DNA of 64,000 nt, taken from contig NZ_CP069526.1 of the NCBI RefSeq assembly GCF_016889705.1, positions 4,650,001 through 4,714,000 of the forward strand, in the 5' to 3' direction. The position numbers and the translations under genes are program-made. Source of the DNA: Amycolatopsis sp. FDAARGOS 1241. Its GTDB lineage: Bacteria; Actinomycetota; Actinomycetes; Mycobacteriales; Pseudonocardiaceae. A model generated the notes under the pieces. It saw nothing but the letters and a program-made list of their open reading frames with translations, was not told the origin of the DNA and searched no databases. Shown piece by piece: positions 7,125-16,687 of this stretch (positions are counted from its first letter, which is position 1; each line of letters opens with the position of its first letter).

Positions 7125-8644
7125 CTGTCCTCCTGTCCCCTGTGGACGGTCCTGGTCCGGGCCACGCCGGCGCCGAGCAGATCTCGCAACAGCTGCACGG
7201 CCAGTTCCGGGTCCGCGCGGCGCCCGCATGTGAACACGTCGACGAACACCGACCCGCGTTCGGGGTAGGAGTGGATCGAAGCGTGCGACTCCGAAAGCAA
7301 CGCCATCACGGTGACGCCCTGCGGTTCGAACTTGCTGAACGTCACGTCGCGCACGGTGGCACCGGCTTTGGTCAACGCGAGCTCCAAGCTCTCACACAGG
7401 AAAGCGGCGTCGTCGAGCAACTCGGACGACACGCCGGAGAACTCCGCGAGCACGTGCCGGCCGGCGAACTCGCCGACCTCGTCGTGCGGTTCCCCGCCGA
7501 CGAAGTAGGTCCTCAGTGGAGGGAACCCGTTGAACGACACCGACGAGTAGCTCTGGGTGTAGGCACCCGTGCCCAGGATGTCGACGTGGTCACCGGCCCG
7601 CAACGCCAACGGCAAGCGGTACGGGGTGCGCTGGTAGAGCACGTCGTCCCCGTCGCAGGTCGGGCCCGCGATCACGACCGGCCCGTCCGGGGTGGCGTCG
7701 TGCGCGGTCTCCAGCCGGTACGCGATGGCTTCGTTCTCCGCCTCGGCCAGCCCACCGTAGCGCCCGATGTCCAGGTACACCCAGCGTTGCCCGGCCGTCG
7801 CGGACTTGCGGGACACCAGCACGACCTCGCTGCGGATCAGCCCGGCGCCGGCGACCACCGCGCGGCCCGGCTCGAACGCCAGCTCCGGCGCGACCGGGAA
7901 GTGCCGCGCGACCGACGCGCGGATGGCGGCGGTGTACTCGGCGAGTGGCGGTGGTTCGGTCACGTACCGGCCCGGCAGCCCGCCCCCGATGTTCAAGCCC
8001 CGCAACGACACGCCCCGCGCGGCGACCGCGCGGGTGATCGCGGCGGCGGAGGCGATCCCGGCCTCCCACGCGCGCGGGTCGAGGTGCTGGGAGCCGACGT
8101 GGAACGCGACGCCTTCCGGGTCCAGCCCGAGGGTGGCCGCGTCCACGAGCAGGTCCACGGCCATTTCCGGGGCACAGCCGAACTTCTGCCCGAACGGGGT
8201 CTGCGAGCCGGAACTGTCCACGGAAACCCGGCACGACACCGTCGAACCGGGCGCGTGCGCGGCGATGTTCGCGAGGTCCGCGGCGCTGTCGAACGTGAAC
8301 CGGCGAACCCCGGCCCGGTGGGCGAACGCGATGTCGCGGGCCTTCTTCACGGTGTTGCCGTAGGAGATCAGCTCGGGGCGGGCTCCCTGGTCGAGGCAGA
8401 GCTCGATCTCCTCTCGACCGGCGACGTCGAAGCCCGCGCCCGCGCGCGCGAGCAACCGCACGACCTCCGGCGCCGGATTCGCCTTCACCGCGTAGTACAT
8501 CCGGGCCTCGGGCAGCGCTTCTCGAAGCCGGGCATGGCTTTCCCGCACTGCTTCGAGATCGATCACGAGGCACGGCGTCGGGGGTCTGCGCTCGTCCAGG
8601 AACGCACGGCATCGTTCCAGCGGCTGCGCGAGAGGTTCGGTCAC
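7121..8644 (-). CDS. Bifunctional fold-III PLP decarboxylase fused to S-adenosylmethionine decarboxylase (SpeD)
   Basis: Protein of 507 residues. Residues 1-385 are an ornithine/lysine/diaminopimelate-type decarboxylase: PLP lysine in YYAVKANPAP (Lys54), VAFHVGSQ, LNIGGGLPG, AFEPGRAVV and the catalytic-cysteine region GPTCDGDDVLY. Residues about 391-507 are a SpeD domain of class-1B length, with SESHASIHSYPERG. By family precedent, self-cleavage at Glu452-Ser453 would create the pyruvoyl group; FTCG follows. The GTG at 8644 is chosen because a TATACT box ends 8 bases upstream (leaderless start) and homology begins there. One chain would therefore supply both the diamine and decarboxylated SAM to the downstream synthase. 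Confidence 0.88.
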   Translation of the reverse strand: MTEPLAQPLERCRAFLDERRPPTPCLVIDLEAVRESHARLREALPEARMYYAVKANPAPEVVRLLARAGAGFDVAGREEIELCLDQGARPELISYGNTVKKARDIAFAHRAGVRRFTFDSAADLANIAAHAPGSTVSCRVSVDSSGSQTPFGQKFGCAPEMAVDLLVDAATLGLDPEGVAFHVGSQHLDPRAWEAGIASAAAITRAVAARGVSLRGLNIGGGLPGRYVTEPPPLAEYTAAIRASVARHFPVAPELAFEPGRAVVAGAGLIRSEVVLVSRKSATAGQRWVYLDIGRYGGLAEAENEAIAYRLETAHDATPDGPVVIAGPTCDGDDVLYQRTPYRLPLALRAGDHVDILGTGAYTQSYSSVSFNGFPPLRTYFVGGEPHDEVGEFAGRHVLAEFSGVSSELLDDAAFLCESLELALTKAGATVRDVTFSKFEPQGVTVMALLSESHASIHSYPERGSVFVDVFTCGRRADPELAVQLLRDLLGAGVARTRTVHRGQEDR

Positions 8645-8658
8645 AACGCCCGAGTATA
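8645..8658 (-). promoter_or_regulatory. Leaderless promoter of the polyamine operon
   Basis: TATACT (8658-8653 on the minus strand) lies 8 bases before the GTG at 8644. No ribosome site is present. The -35 region is not consensus. Confidence 0.5.
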
Positions 8659-8814
8659 GGTTCGCATCCGGCGCCGGCCGGAATCCCCGCAGGCGACCGG
8701 GACCTTTACGGGTCACCGGCCACGCACGACCGCTCAGCGATGTCGCCCTTGACGAAACAGGACCTCTGCGCAAAGAAGGCGGCAAGGCGATCCCGGCACA
8801 CCGTCAGCCGGGGA

Positions 8815-9123
8815 TCAGGACAGGAGGGCGTCGAGGCCCTTCAGGAGCTCGGCTTTCGCCTTGGCGCCGACGATGCGCTGCGCGCCGTCACCGTCGCGGA
8901 ACACGACCAGCGTCGGCAGCGACATCAGGCGGAAGTCCCTGGCGGACTGCGGGTTCGCGTCGACGTCGAGCTTGACGATGGTGATCTTGTCGCTGTGTTC
9001 GCCGGCGATTTCGTCGAGCTCCGGGCCGAGCTGCTTGCACGGTCCGCACCACGGTGCCCACGTCGGAGACGGTGACCGCGGCGGTGTTCTCGGTGTTCTC
9101 GGTGCTCTCGGTGTCTCGGACAT
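8815..9123 (-). pseudogene. trxA: Thioredoxin with internal deletion and frame change
   Basis: The open frame encodes 102 residues. From WAPWCGPCKQL onward it is a normal thioredoxin, with the CGPC redox pair, SLPTLVVFRDGD and a C-terminal helix. The first 21 residues (MSETPRAPRTPRTPPRSPSP) are out of frame. Read in another frame, the same DNA gives ESTENTENTAAVTVSD, the usual start of actinobacterial thioredoxin. About 20 residues that should hold beta-1, alpha-1 and beta-2 are then missing before WAPWC. An early frame change and a deletion together restore the frame. The product would lack half of its central sheet. It follows a trxB remnant as in a trxB-trxA operon. Confidence 0.75.
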
Positions 9124-9156
9124 GGGTTCACTTCCTCCCGAGGGTTGACGACGTGC

Positions 9157-9605
9157 TCATTCGGTGCCGGCGAGGCGGCGTTCGACGTCGAGCGCGGCGC
9201 TGCAGCCGCGACCGGCCGCGGTGATCGCCTGGCGGTAGGTGTGATCGACGAGGTCGCCGCAGGCGAAGACGCCGGGCAGGCCGGTCCGCGTCGACCGGTC
9301 GCGGGTCACGACGTACCCTGCCTCGTCCAGGGTGACCTGGCCGCGCACCAGTTCGCTGCGCGGCTCGTGTCCGACCGCGACGAACACGCCGGTGACCCTC
9401 AGCGCCGAGGGCTGCCCGGTGACCGCGTCGCGCGGCTGGAGATCGGTCACCGGCTCGGCGCCGGCGACGTTCTCGACCACGGTGTTCCACCGGAACCGGA
9501 TCTTGTCGTCGGCGAAGGCCCGCTCCTGATGATCTTGGAAGCCTTGAGCGTGTCCCGGCGGTGCACGACGGTCACGGACTGGGCGAACGATGTCGCCATG
9601 CTGAC
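9157..9605 (-). pseudogene. trxB: Thioredoxin reductase, C-terminal half only
   Basis: Recognisable pieces are FAQSVTVVHRRDTLKASKI in one frame, then after a one-base loss near 9535 QERAFADDKIRFRWNTVVEN and VFVAVGHEPRSELVRGQV. The end is GVFACGDLVDHTYRQAITAA, the conserved second FAD motif. The N-terminal FAD domain, the CxxC redox centre and the first part of the NADPH domain are absent. The homology stops near 9600, where a truncated MFS gene on the other strand begins. Together with the damaged trxA this indicates loss of this thioredoxin system copy. Confidence 0.78.
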
Positions 9606-10661
9606 CTCGGACGGTTTCTGGGCATGTTCTGCGGCGCGGTCCTCGCCGGCCGGGTCGGTGACGGCCGTCCTGTGCGTCTGCACCGGGGTGGACCTGTCGG
9701 CCATGACGGTGTCCGCGATCAGCTACCTCAGCGAGACGATGCCGGCGGCGCACCGGGGCCGCGCCCAGTCCACGACGCTGGCCGTCGGACTGGCCGGCAT
9801 CCCGGCCATCGCCTTCCTGGCTCGCGACGTCGTGCCCCTCGGTGCCGACGGCTGGCGCATCGCGTTCCTCGTCGGCGGTCTGGGCCTGCTCGCGGTGCAC
9901 GCGCTCGCGCGGTTGCCCGAATCGCCGCGCTGGCTGCTCTACACCGGGCGCACCGCCCAGGCACGCGCGGTCCTGACGAAGCTGGGCGACCCGCACCTCA
10001 CGCTCGACGAGAACGCCGGCATCCGGCGCGACACCAGCGTCGGCGCCTTGGCCGCGCTGGCGGGCCGAAGGCTGCGCCGACGCACCGCGGTGATGCTCGC
10101 GACGTGGATGCTCGCGATGCTCGGGTTCTACGCCTTCGCCGCGTGGGTTCCGGCGCCGCTGGCCGAACACTGCTTGTCACTGGCCAAATCGCTGACCTTC
10201 TCGGCGATCACGACCATCGTTGCGGTTCCCCGGCGCGCTGGTGGCCCGGGCCGTCTCCGACCGGTTCTCCCGCAAGTGGACGATGGCGGCGACCTCGTGG
10301 TGATCGCGGTGTTCGGCATCGCCTACGGCTTTCAGCTCGGGCGGGGCCGGGAGCAATCTGTCCGGCCTGCTGGTGTCTCAGCCAGACCTTCGTGGCGTTG
10401 ATCTACACCTACACCCCCGAGGTGTTCCCGATGCGCGTGCGCACCTTCGGCTGCGGCGTGCCCTACGGCGCCGGCCGGCTGGCCACCGTGGTCGGGCCGA
10501 TGCGCATCCCGTCCATCTACACCGCGGGGGGATACACCGCGGTGTTCGTCACCGTCGCCACGTGCTGGATCGGCGCCGGGGCGATCGTCGCGCTGTTCGG
10601 CCCCGAGACCACCCGCACGCCACTTGAATCCGTACCCGACGGCGATTCCACCGACGCGTGA
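9606..10661 (+). pseudogene. MFS sugar/metabolite-type transporter, N-terminus deleted and frameshifted
   Basis: Pieces in two alternating frames rebuild an MFS protein: RFLGMFCGAVLAGRVGD (about 9612), a shift near 9660, then a long piece with AISYLSETMPAAHRGRAQS and ARLPESPRWLLYTGR. Another shift near 10220 is followed by a further return and YTYTPEVFPMRVRTFGCGV, ending at 10661. PESPRWL and the PEVFP..R motif are typical of the sugar-porter-like branch. The first helices are missing and replaced by the trxB remnant, so a rearrangement joined two partial genes near 9590-9612. Confidence 0.72.
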
Positions 10662-10848
10662 CGACAGAAGTTCTTCTGGTGTCGCCGGCTGGATCGCCGA
10701 GTCCCCTCAGCCAGTGATCGAACGTCCCGGCCTCGGGCGGACGCGGGCCGGTTGTCCCGCGTCCCCGCCGAGCACGTGTTCCCCTCCGTAACGTTTCGCG
10801 GCTGTCCGCACGACGTGAATACGGCAAAGCCGACACGAAGGGGACGTG

Positions 10849-11844
10849 ATGCGAGCTCTGGTGCTGGCCGGTGTGACCGGTCTGCTGTCCATGACCCTCA
10901 CCACGCCGGCGCTGGCGTCCGGCGTACCGGAGCAGTGGTCGACCGGACCGTTCACCGCGCAGGTCGCGGTCAGGGCCGGGGACGTCAACGGCGACGGCAA
11001 GGACGACGTCGTCAGCTTCACCACCGACCTGTCCGGGTGCACCGTGTTCCTGTCGACCGGTTCGGGCTTCCAGCCGGGGCAGGACTGGGGCGCGTGCAGA
11101 AGTGGCGCCAACGACAGCCCGTACTACGCGTACTTCATCGGCGACGCGGACAACGACGGCCGCGCGGACGCCATCACAGTCCGGCCGAACGCCATTTCGA
11201 CCCCGCGCGTACGGGGCATCTTCGTGGCCAGGTCGATCACCGACGGCGGCGGCGTGGCCCGGTTCGGGACGCCCACGCAGTGGCTGGACAACACCATCGC
11301 CGGCGACCAAGGGAGCCGGGCAGTGGACCTGGAGGGGGACGGGGACACGGACGTGATCGGCTTGTTCTCCGGCGGGGTCCCGCCACTGGCGGCCAGGTCG
11401 GACGGCACGGCGACGCTGCCCTTGATCGCGTGGGGCCCGCAGGACCTCCGCGGCGAGACGCAGACGCTGGCAGCGGACGCAACCGGCGACGGCAAGGCCG
11501 ATTACCTCCTCATAGACTCGGCCGGCACGCGCGTGGTGCCCGGCACCGCGAACCGCTGGTTCGACACACCCCCGGCGCAGTGGTCGACGACGCCGTTCCA
11601 CGGCACCAGGAAAACCCTCACCGCGGACATCGACGCCGACGGCAAAGCGGACCTCGTCGCCGTCAACGACACCGAGGTGCAGGTCATGCGCTCCACCGGC
11701 ACGGGCTACTCCGCGCCCGAACTGTGGTACCCGGGCTCGTTCTCCGGCACGAAGGACACCCTCACGGCCGATGTGGACGGTGACGGCGACGCCGACCTCG
11801 TCGCGGTGAACGACAACGACGTCTGGGTGCTGCGCTCGCAGTAG
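10849..11844 (+). CDS. Secreted FG-GAP/VCBS repeat protein
   Basis: Protein of about 331 residues with an N-terminal signal peptide (cleavage expected after PALA, about residue 24). Six calcium-binding-like loops follow: DVNGDGKDD, DADNDGRAD, DLEGDGDTD, DATGDGKAD, DIDADGKAD and DVDGDGDAD. This spacing is that of a beta-propeller built from FG-GAP/VCBS repeats. No enzymatic domain is present, so an extracellular binding or adhesion role is inferred. The ATG at 10849 is preferred over the GTG at 10846 because the AAGGGG ribosome site lies 5 bases upstream of it. Confidence 0.85.
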   Translation: MRALVLAGVTGLLSMTLTTPALASGVPEQWSTGPFTAQVAVRAGDVNGDGKDDVVSFTTDLSGCTVFLSTGSGFQPGQDWGACRSGANDSPYYAYFIGDADNDGRADAITVRPNAISTPRVRGIFVARSITDGGGVARFGTPTQWLDNTIAGDQGSRAVDLEGDGDTDVIGLFSGGVPPLAARSDGTATLPLIAWGPQDLRGETQTLAADATGDGKADYLLIDSAGTRVVPGTANRWFDTPPAQWSTTPFHGTRKTLTADIDADGKADLVAVNDTEVQVMRSTGTGYSAPELWYPGSFSGTKDTLTADVDGDGDADLVAVNDNDVWVLRSQ

Positions 11845-11853
11845 GACTCATCC

Positions 11854-11889
11854 GGCTCAGGCGGAGGCAGCAGTCCGCCACCGCGAGCC
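11854..11889. terminator. Hairpin between convergent genes
   Basis: GGCTC/GAGCC outer arms and GGCGGA/TCCGCC inner arms (11854-11889) form a bulged stem 10 bases after the FG-GAP stop. No T-run follows. It probably serves as a GC-rich terminator between convergent genes. Confidence 0.4.
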
Positions 11890-11957
11890 CGGACAGGACC
11901 GCACAGAACCCGCCTGCGCGCCCGGCCGGCCCGGCCGGCCCGGGTGGAGAGCCGAAG

Positions 11958-13187
11958 TCACGCAGCGAAAGGATCGGCGTGCCGGGCCGTACCCGTGCGC
12001 ACGAACAGCAGCGGGACGCTGAGGACACACACCACGCCGGCGACACCGATCGCGGCACGGACGCCGGTGAGGCTCGCAAGCCCGCCCGCGGCGGCGACGA
12101 ACACCGGGCGGACCAGCCGGCTGCCGATCGACCAGCTGCCGAGCACCCGGGCCAGCATGTCCTCGCGGACGATGTTCATGCGGTGGGCACTGAACAAGGG
12201 GTTGAACACGCCTGCCGCCAGCAACAACGCCGTGCTGGTCAGCAGGTACGTCACCATCCCGCCGAAGCCGCGACCGACGAAGGGGATCACGAGCAGCCAC
12301 GGGGACCGCGCGGCGCCTGCCCACAACAGCACTCGACGCGTCCCGAAACGGTGCGACAGCCGCGGAGCAAGCCGTGCGCCGACTAGGCCGCCCAGGCAGG
12401 GCAAGCCGATGACCAAACCGTACTGCCACGGTCCGAACCCGAGGTCGTCCAGCATCAGCACGGTTTCCAACGGGGCGCCGGCCAAGACCGCGGAGCCGAA
12501 CAGCACGCCGTTGCCGAACAGCAACGCCAGTTCCCGATGCCGGAGCAGGTAACGCCACCCCACGAGGAGATCGCGGCCGAAGTGCCGGCTCCCGGAGCGC
12601 GCGGGCGGTGGGGGCTCCGGGCGGCGGATCGACCGGACGCCCAGCGCCGAGGCCAGGTAGGAGATCGCGTCGATCAGGGTCGTCACCGCGGGTCCGACAG
12701 CGGAGACCAAGACGCCACCCAGCGGCGGGCCCGCGGAGTTCACCGTCCAGCCGGCGACTTCGAACCGGCTCGCCGCCTCGGCGCGCTGCCGGGTGCCGAC
12801 CAGCGCACGCAGGTGCGCCCCGCCGGCCGCGGTGAACGCGACCAGGGCCACCGTCTGCACCACGCTGACCACGTACAACTGCGGCAGCGACACCACACTC
12901 AGCACGATCGCCACCGGCACGCTCCCCAGCGCCACGAACCGCACCACATCCGCGGTGATCAGCACCGGCCGCTTGGCGCGGAACTCGACCAAATCGCCCA
13001 CCGGCAACGCGAGAAGCGCACCCACGAGCCCGGGTATCGCCGCCAGCAGCGACACTTCGGCCGCGGACGCGTGCAAGATCAGGACCGCCACGAGGGGAAG
13101 GGCGCCGTACCCGATCGCCGATCCGGTCTCACTCGCGGTGTATGCCCACCACAGCCGCCGGAAATCCTCCCCCAGCCCCGCCCTCAT
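11958..13187 (-). CDS. MFS drug-efflux-type transporter
   Basis: Protein of 409 residues with about 12 hydrophobic helices. It starts MRAGLGEDFRRLWWAYTASE, typical of the enterobactin-exporter/MFS_3-like branch, in which the FRRLW..Y pattern opens helix 1. The loop between helices 2 and 3 reads LVEFRAKRPVLITADVVRF. The substrate cannot be read. A TAGCGT box (13200-13195, minus strand) sits 7 bases before the ATG, and no ribosome site is visible, so a leaderless transcript is likely. The frame is intact. Confidence 0.87.
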   Translation of the reverse strand: MRAGLGEDFRRLWWAYTASETGSAIGYGALPLVAVLILHASAAEVSLLAAIPGLVGALLALPVGDLVEFRAKRPVLITADVVRFVALGSVPVAIVLSVVSLPQLYVVSVVQTVALVAFTAAGGAHLRALVGTRQRAEAASRFEVAGWTVNSAGPPLGGVLVSAVGPAVTTLIDAISYLASALGVRSIRRPEPPPPARSGSRHFGRDLLVGWRYLLRHRELALLFGNGVLFGSAVLAGAPLETVLMLDDLGFGPWQYGLVIGLPCLGGLVGARLAPRLSHRFGTRRVLLWAGAARSPWLLVIPFVGRGFGGMVTYLLTSTALLLAAGVFNPLFSAHRMNIVREDMLARVLGSWSIGSRLVRPVFVAAAGGLASLTGVRAAIGVAGVVCVLSVPLLFVRTGTARHADPFAA

Positions 13188-13377
13188 CCGGCCGACGCTA
13201 GCCGCTCGGAACGCAGTCGATCACCACCTGTCCGAATCCTGTCCGGCCGAAAGCCGCGCCGACGCGACGTTGACCCGTGGCGCACAGCAAGGTCCTCGGC
13301 GAGATCCGCCGCGGCGGGCAGGTGGCTGGTCCCTGGATAGCTGACGCCGGGCAACGCGGCAATGCCCGTCTCCGGAA

Positions 13378-13419
13378 GGAAAAACGGGCGCCCGCCGCGA
13401 AAACCGCAGCGGGCGCCCG
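13378..13419 (-). terminator. Intrinsic terminator of the GH31 gene
   Basis: A perfect 11-bp stem (13385-13395 with 13409-13419) lies 13 bases downstream of the GH31 stop. On the minus strand it is followed by TTTTTCC (13384-13378). This is the clearest intrinsic terminator in the window. Confidence 0.8.
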
Positions 13420-13432
13420 TGTGCACGTCCGG

Positions 13433-16400
13433 CTACGAGTTCACCACCCGCACGGTGAGCGGACGCGCCACCGGTTGCGCCGGCGTCCGGACGGTCACGG
13501 TCCTCGTCGCGGAGTCCCACGTCCAGGTCCCGCCGGGGCTGCGGTGGCCGTCGACGAAGACGGCCGACGGTGCCTTGGCGTCGGTGAACCGGACGGTCCA
13601 GGTGCGCTGCGCGGGCCGGCCCGGGTACGACCCGTGCATGGCGGCGATCGCGAGCGTCGCCGAGTGGGCGTCCTCGGCGTAGGTCAGGCCGGTGGTGGCG
13701 CCCTTCGCGGAAGGCGACTGCCCGTCGTCTTCGTAGAGGGTGAACGCGCCGTTGTGGCCGCCGGCCACGGTGACCGTCGCGGCGGTCAGCGGGTTGTGCT
13801 CGTCGCCGGTGACGTTCGCGCTGCGGGTGACCATGATGCCGCCCGAGCGCAGGAACACCGGCATCGTGTCCCAGCCCGTGGTGATCTGTGCAGTGGTGCC
13901 GCCGTGGTAGGTCTTGCCCGTGAAGTAGTCCGTCCAGTCGCTGCCGGGCGGGAACCACACACTCGTGGAGGCGGTGGTGCCCGGGCTGGTCACCGGCGCC
14001 ACCAGCATGTCCGGGCCGTACAGGTACTCCCCGCCGGCCTGCGCGTAGGCCTCCTGCCGATCCGGGTACTGCAGGTAGAGCGGCCGCACGATCGGCAGCC
14101 CGGTCGCGGCGGCCTGCTGCGCGAGCGTGTACGTGTAGGGCACGAGGTCCTCGCGCAGGTTCAGGAACTTCGTCGCCGACGCGTCCGCCGCGGCCCCGTA
14201 CTGCCACGGCAACCGGTCGCTGTGGTTGGAGTGGAGCCGGTCGATCGGCTGGAACGTGCCGAGCTGCACCCAGCGCGCGTACAGGTCGTCCGGCAGCTTC
14301 GTGCTGCCCGGCTCGCTCCCCGGTTCCTGCAGGCCCCCGGTGTGGCCACCGATGTCGTGGCTCACCGACGCCAGCCCGGTCGCCGCGGACTCGCCGGGTG
14401 TGTAGCCGACCTCGAAGCCCAGCGTGGCCCAGTCGGAGATGGTGTCACCGGTGAAGTGCAGGGTGGTGCGCTTGTCGGCCCACGGCCCCGTGGGCACCGC
14501 GGTGGGCGAGCTGTAGCCACCGGCCTGCAGCGAGCCGTACGCGCGGGAGAACGCGAACCCGCGGCCGACGGTCTTCGCCGCGTCGTCGGCGTACTGCTGA
14601 TTGATCCACGAGTCCGGGGTGACGCCGGCGAGACCGGATTTCGACCCGTCGCAGCACCAATCGAGCCACCAGAGGTCGTTGCCCTGCTGCTCCATCGGCC
14701 GGTGCACGTCGAAGTAGGCCCGCAGCTGGTCCGGATCGCCGAAGTCGAAGACGTAGCAGCCGGTGCCGCCACCGCCGCAGCTCCCGGGCTTCAGCTTGCC
14801 CTTCGCGGTCGCCTGCGCGGCGGGGAACTGCGGATCGGCCGCGAGGATGCTCGGGTGGATGTTCAGCGCCGTGTGCAGGCCCTCATCGTGCGCCCACCGG
14901 AAGAACGCCGCCGGGTCGGGGAACCGGGAAGGATCGATTTCCCAGCCGTTCCACTTGTTCGGCGTCTTGTAGTCGGTGTCGACGACGAGCATGTCCAGCG
15001 GCACGTTCTCCGACCGGAACTTCGGCAGGATGGTCTGTTCGAAGTCCGCGGCCGTGCGGTCGTAGTACTCGGAGTACCAGACGCCGTAAGACCAGCGCGG
15101 CAGCAGCAGCGACGGCCCGGTCAGCCGGGCCAACTCCTGCAACGCGCGGGCGTAGTCCTGGCCGTAGGCGAACACGTAGCCGTCCTGGTAGGCCTTGCCG
15201 CCGTGCGCGGGGCGCTGGGTGAGCACCTTGGTGCCCGGGTCGTACAGCGCCGAGGCGGTGTCGTCGAGCAGCGACCAGCCGTCCTGGTAGAGGATTCCCG
15301 GGCTGGTGACGGTGGTGCCGTCCACGCCGTCGAGCCCGCGCCGGTAGCCGCCGAGCGCCGCGTGCGGGGCGAGCAACACCGAGTGGGACGCGGTCACCGC
15401 GGCGGTGTCGACGTTGAGGTGGCAGCTCGTGGAGTCGGGGCAGCCGAACGTCACGGCATTGGTGCCCGCCGCGAGCCTCACCGGGATGGCGGTGGTGCGC
15501 CACGAGTTCCAGCTGCTGGTCGCCGGCAACGTGACGGTGGCCGGTGCGCCGCTGCCCACCCGGAGGGACACGGTGGTGGGCTGCGTCCGGCCGGAAACGG
15601 CGGTCGCATCGGCGTAGCGCAATTGCAGGTCGTACGAGCCGTCCGCGGGTACACCGGTCACGGTGAGCGTGCCGGACGAGTTCGCCCGGTCCAGACCGGC
15701 GAGGAAACCCTTGCCGGAGTACCCGTCGTGGTCGCTCGCCGGGCGCGCGCCGCCGGCCGTGGCACCCTGTTCGGCCTCACAGATCGCGCCGAAGGCGCAC
15801 GAGGTGGGCGCGGGCGGAACGGGCTGTGGGTACGCGGCGCCGGTCGTGACCACGGCGAGGCTGTCGAGGTTGACGTTGCCGGAGTCGCCGGTGCCCCGTT
15901 CGACGCTCACCCGGTGCTCCCCCGCGGGCAGCGTGACCGGCACGGTGGCCTGCGTCCAGGTGTCCCAGTCGGCGGTGGGCGGCAACGTGACCGGGTGCGG
16001 GTCGCCGCCGTCCACGAGGACCGTGAGCGTGCGGGTCGTGTGCTGCCCGTCGCCGCCGGATCCGTTGGCGTAGCGCAGGTCCAGCTGGTAATCGCCGGCC
16101 GCCGGCGCGGTCGTGCGGAACGCCACGTCGTCCCCGGCGTTGACGAAGCCCGCAGCGAAGCCGTTTCCGGTGTAGCCGCGGTGATCAGTGGCCACGCCCG
16201 GCCCGGACAGCTGCAGGTCCTCGGCCTCACACAGGGTGCCGAACGCGCATATTGGCGTCAGTTTGCCCGCCCAGGGGCGGGCCGTGACGTCCTGGCCGCC
16301 CGTGCGCAACCCGATAGTGAGGTTGTCGTCGGAGAACGCGCCCGAACCGAGTTTGTAGCGCACCTGCACGGCGCTGGTCCGGATGGTCAGCCAGCCGTCA

Positions 16401-16687
16401 CGCTTCGTTGTGGTGTAAGGCGTTTTGGCGAAGCTGCCACGGCCGATCGTGGTGAAAGTGCCGGCGTCGACGAACGCGGAGTCGCCCGCGTACTCCGTCC
16501 GGATGAGCGTCGGCGACAGCACCTCGAACCGCGCCTGCCCGGCCGTCACCGTCTGCGCGGCCAGGCCGGAAGCCGGTGCCGCGCCGGCGGCAGCCCCCGT
16601 GGTCACCACAGTGCCCGCGAGGCACACCACGGCCAGCAGCCGCACGAGAAGTCGTTGTCGGACAGCTGTTGCCCGTCTGGCCACCAT
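13433..16687 (-). CDS. Secreted GH31 alpha-glucosidase/xylosidase with two inserted CBM35-like modules
   Basis: Protein of 1084 residues with a signal peptide (hydrophobic LLVRLLAVVCLAGTVVTTGA, cut near residue 40). An N-terminal GH31 beta domain is followed by two CBM35-like modules (about 150-290 and 295-430). Each begins with CEAE and carries a DHxGYxGxGF pattern. The catalytic barrel then runs from RWSYGVWYSEYY. The nucleophile Asp is in LWWLDWCCDG near 674, and the acid/base Asp is in FTGDTISDW near 747. C-terminal beta domains end VRVVNS. The ribosome site AGGAGG is only 2 bases from the ATG, so the next codon (GTG 16684) may be the real start. Substrate is probably an exported alpha-glucan or xyloside; this is not decided. 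Confidence 0.9.
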   Translation of the reverse strand: MVARRATAVRQRLLVRLLAVVCLAGTVVTTGAAAGAAPASGLAAQTVTAGQARFEVLSPTLIRTEYAGDSAFVDAGTFTTIGRGSFAKTPYTTTKRDGWLTIRTSAVQVRYKLGSGAFSDDNLTIGLRTGGQDVTARPWAGKLTPICAFGTLCEAEDLQLSGPGVATDHRGYTGNGFAAGFVNAGDDVAFRTTAPAAGDYQLDLRYANGSGGDGQHTTRTLTVLVDGGDPHPVTLPPTADWDTWTQATVPVTLPAGEHRVSVERGTGDSGNVNLDSLAVVTTGAAYPQPVPPAPTSCAFGAICEAEQGATAGGARPASDHDGYSGKGFLAGLDRANSSGTLTVTGVPADGSYDLQLRYADATAVSGRTQPTTVSLRVGSGAPATVTLPATSSWNSWRTTAIPVRLAAGTNAVTFGCPDSTSCHLNVDTAAVTASHSVLLAPHAALGGYRRGLDGVDGTTVTSPGILYQDGWSLLDDTASALYDPGTKVLTQRPAHGGKAYQDGYVFAYGQDYARALQELARLTGPSLLLPRWSYGVWYSEYYDRTAADFEQTILPKFRSENVPLDMLVVDTDYKTPNKWNGWEIDPSRFPDPAAFFRWAHDEGLHTALNIHPSILAADPQFPAAQATAKGKLKPGSCGGGGTGCYVFDFGDPDQLRAYFDVHRPMEQQGNDLWWLDWCCDGSKSGLAGVTPDSWINQQYADDAAKTVGRGFAFSRAYGSLQAGGYSSPTAVPTGPWADKRTTLHFTGDTISDWATLGFEVGYTPGESAATGLASVSHDIGGHTGGLQEPGSEPGSTKLPDDLYARWVQLGTFQPIDRLHSNHSDRLPWQYGAAADASATKFLNLREDLVPYTYTLAQQAAATGLPIVRPLYLQYPDRQEAYAQAGGEYLYGPDMLVAPVTSPGTTASTSVWFPPGSDWTDYFTGKTYHGGTTAQITTGWDTMPVFLRSGGIMVTRSANVTGDEHNPLTAATVTVAGGHNGAFTLYEDDGQSPSAKGATTGLTYAEDAHSATLAIAAMHGSYPGRPAQRTWTVRFTDAKAPSAVFVDGHRSPGGTWTWDSATRTVTVRTPAQPVARPLTVRVVNS

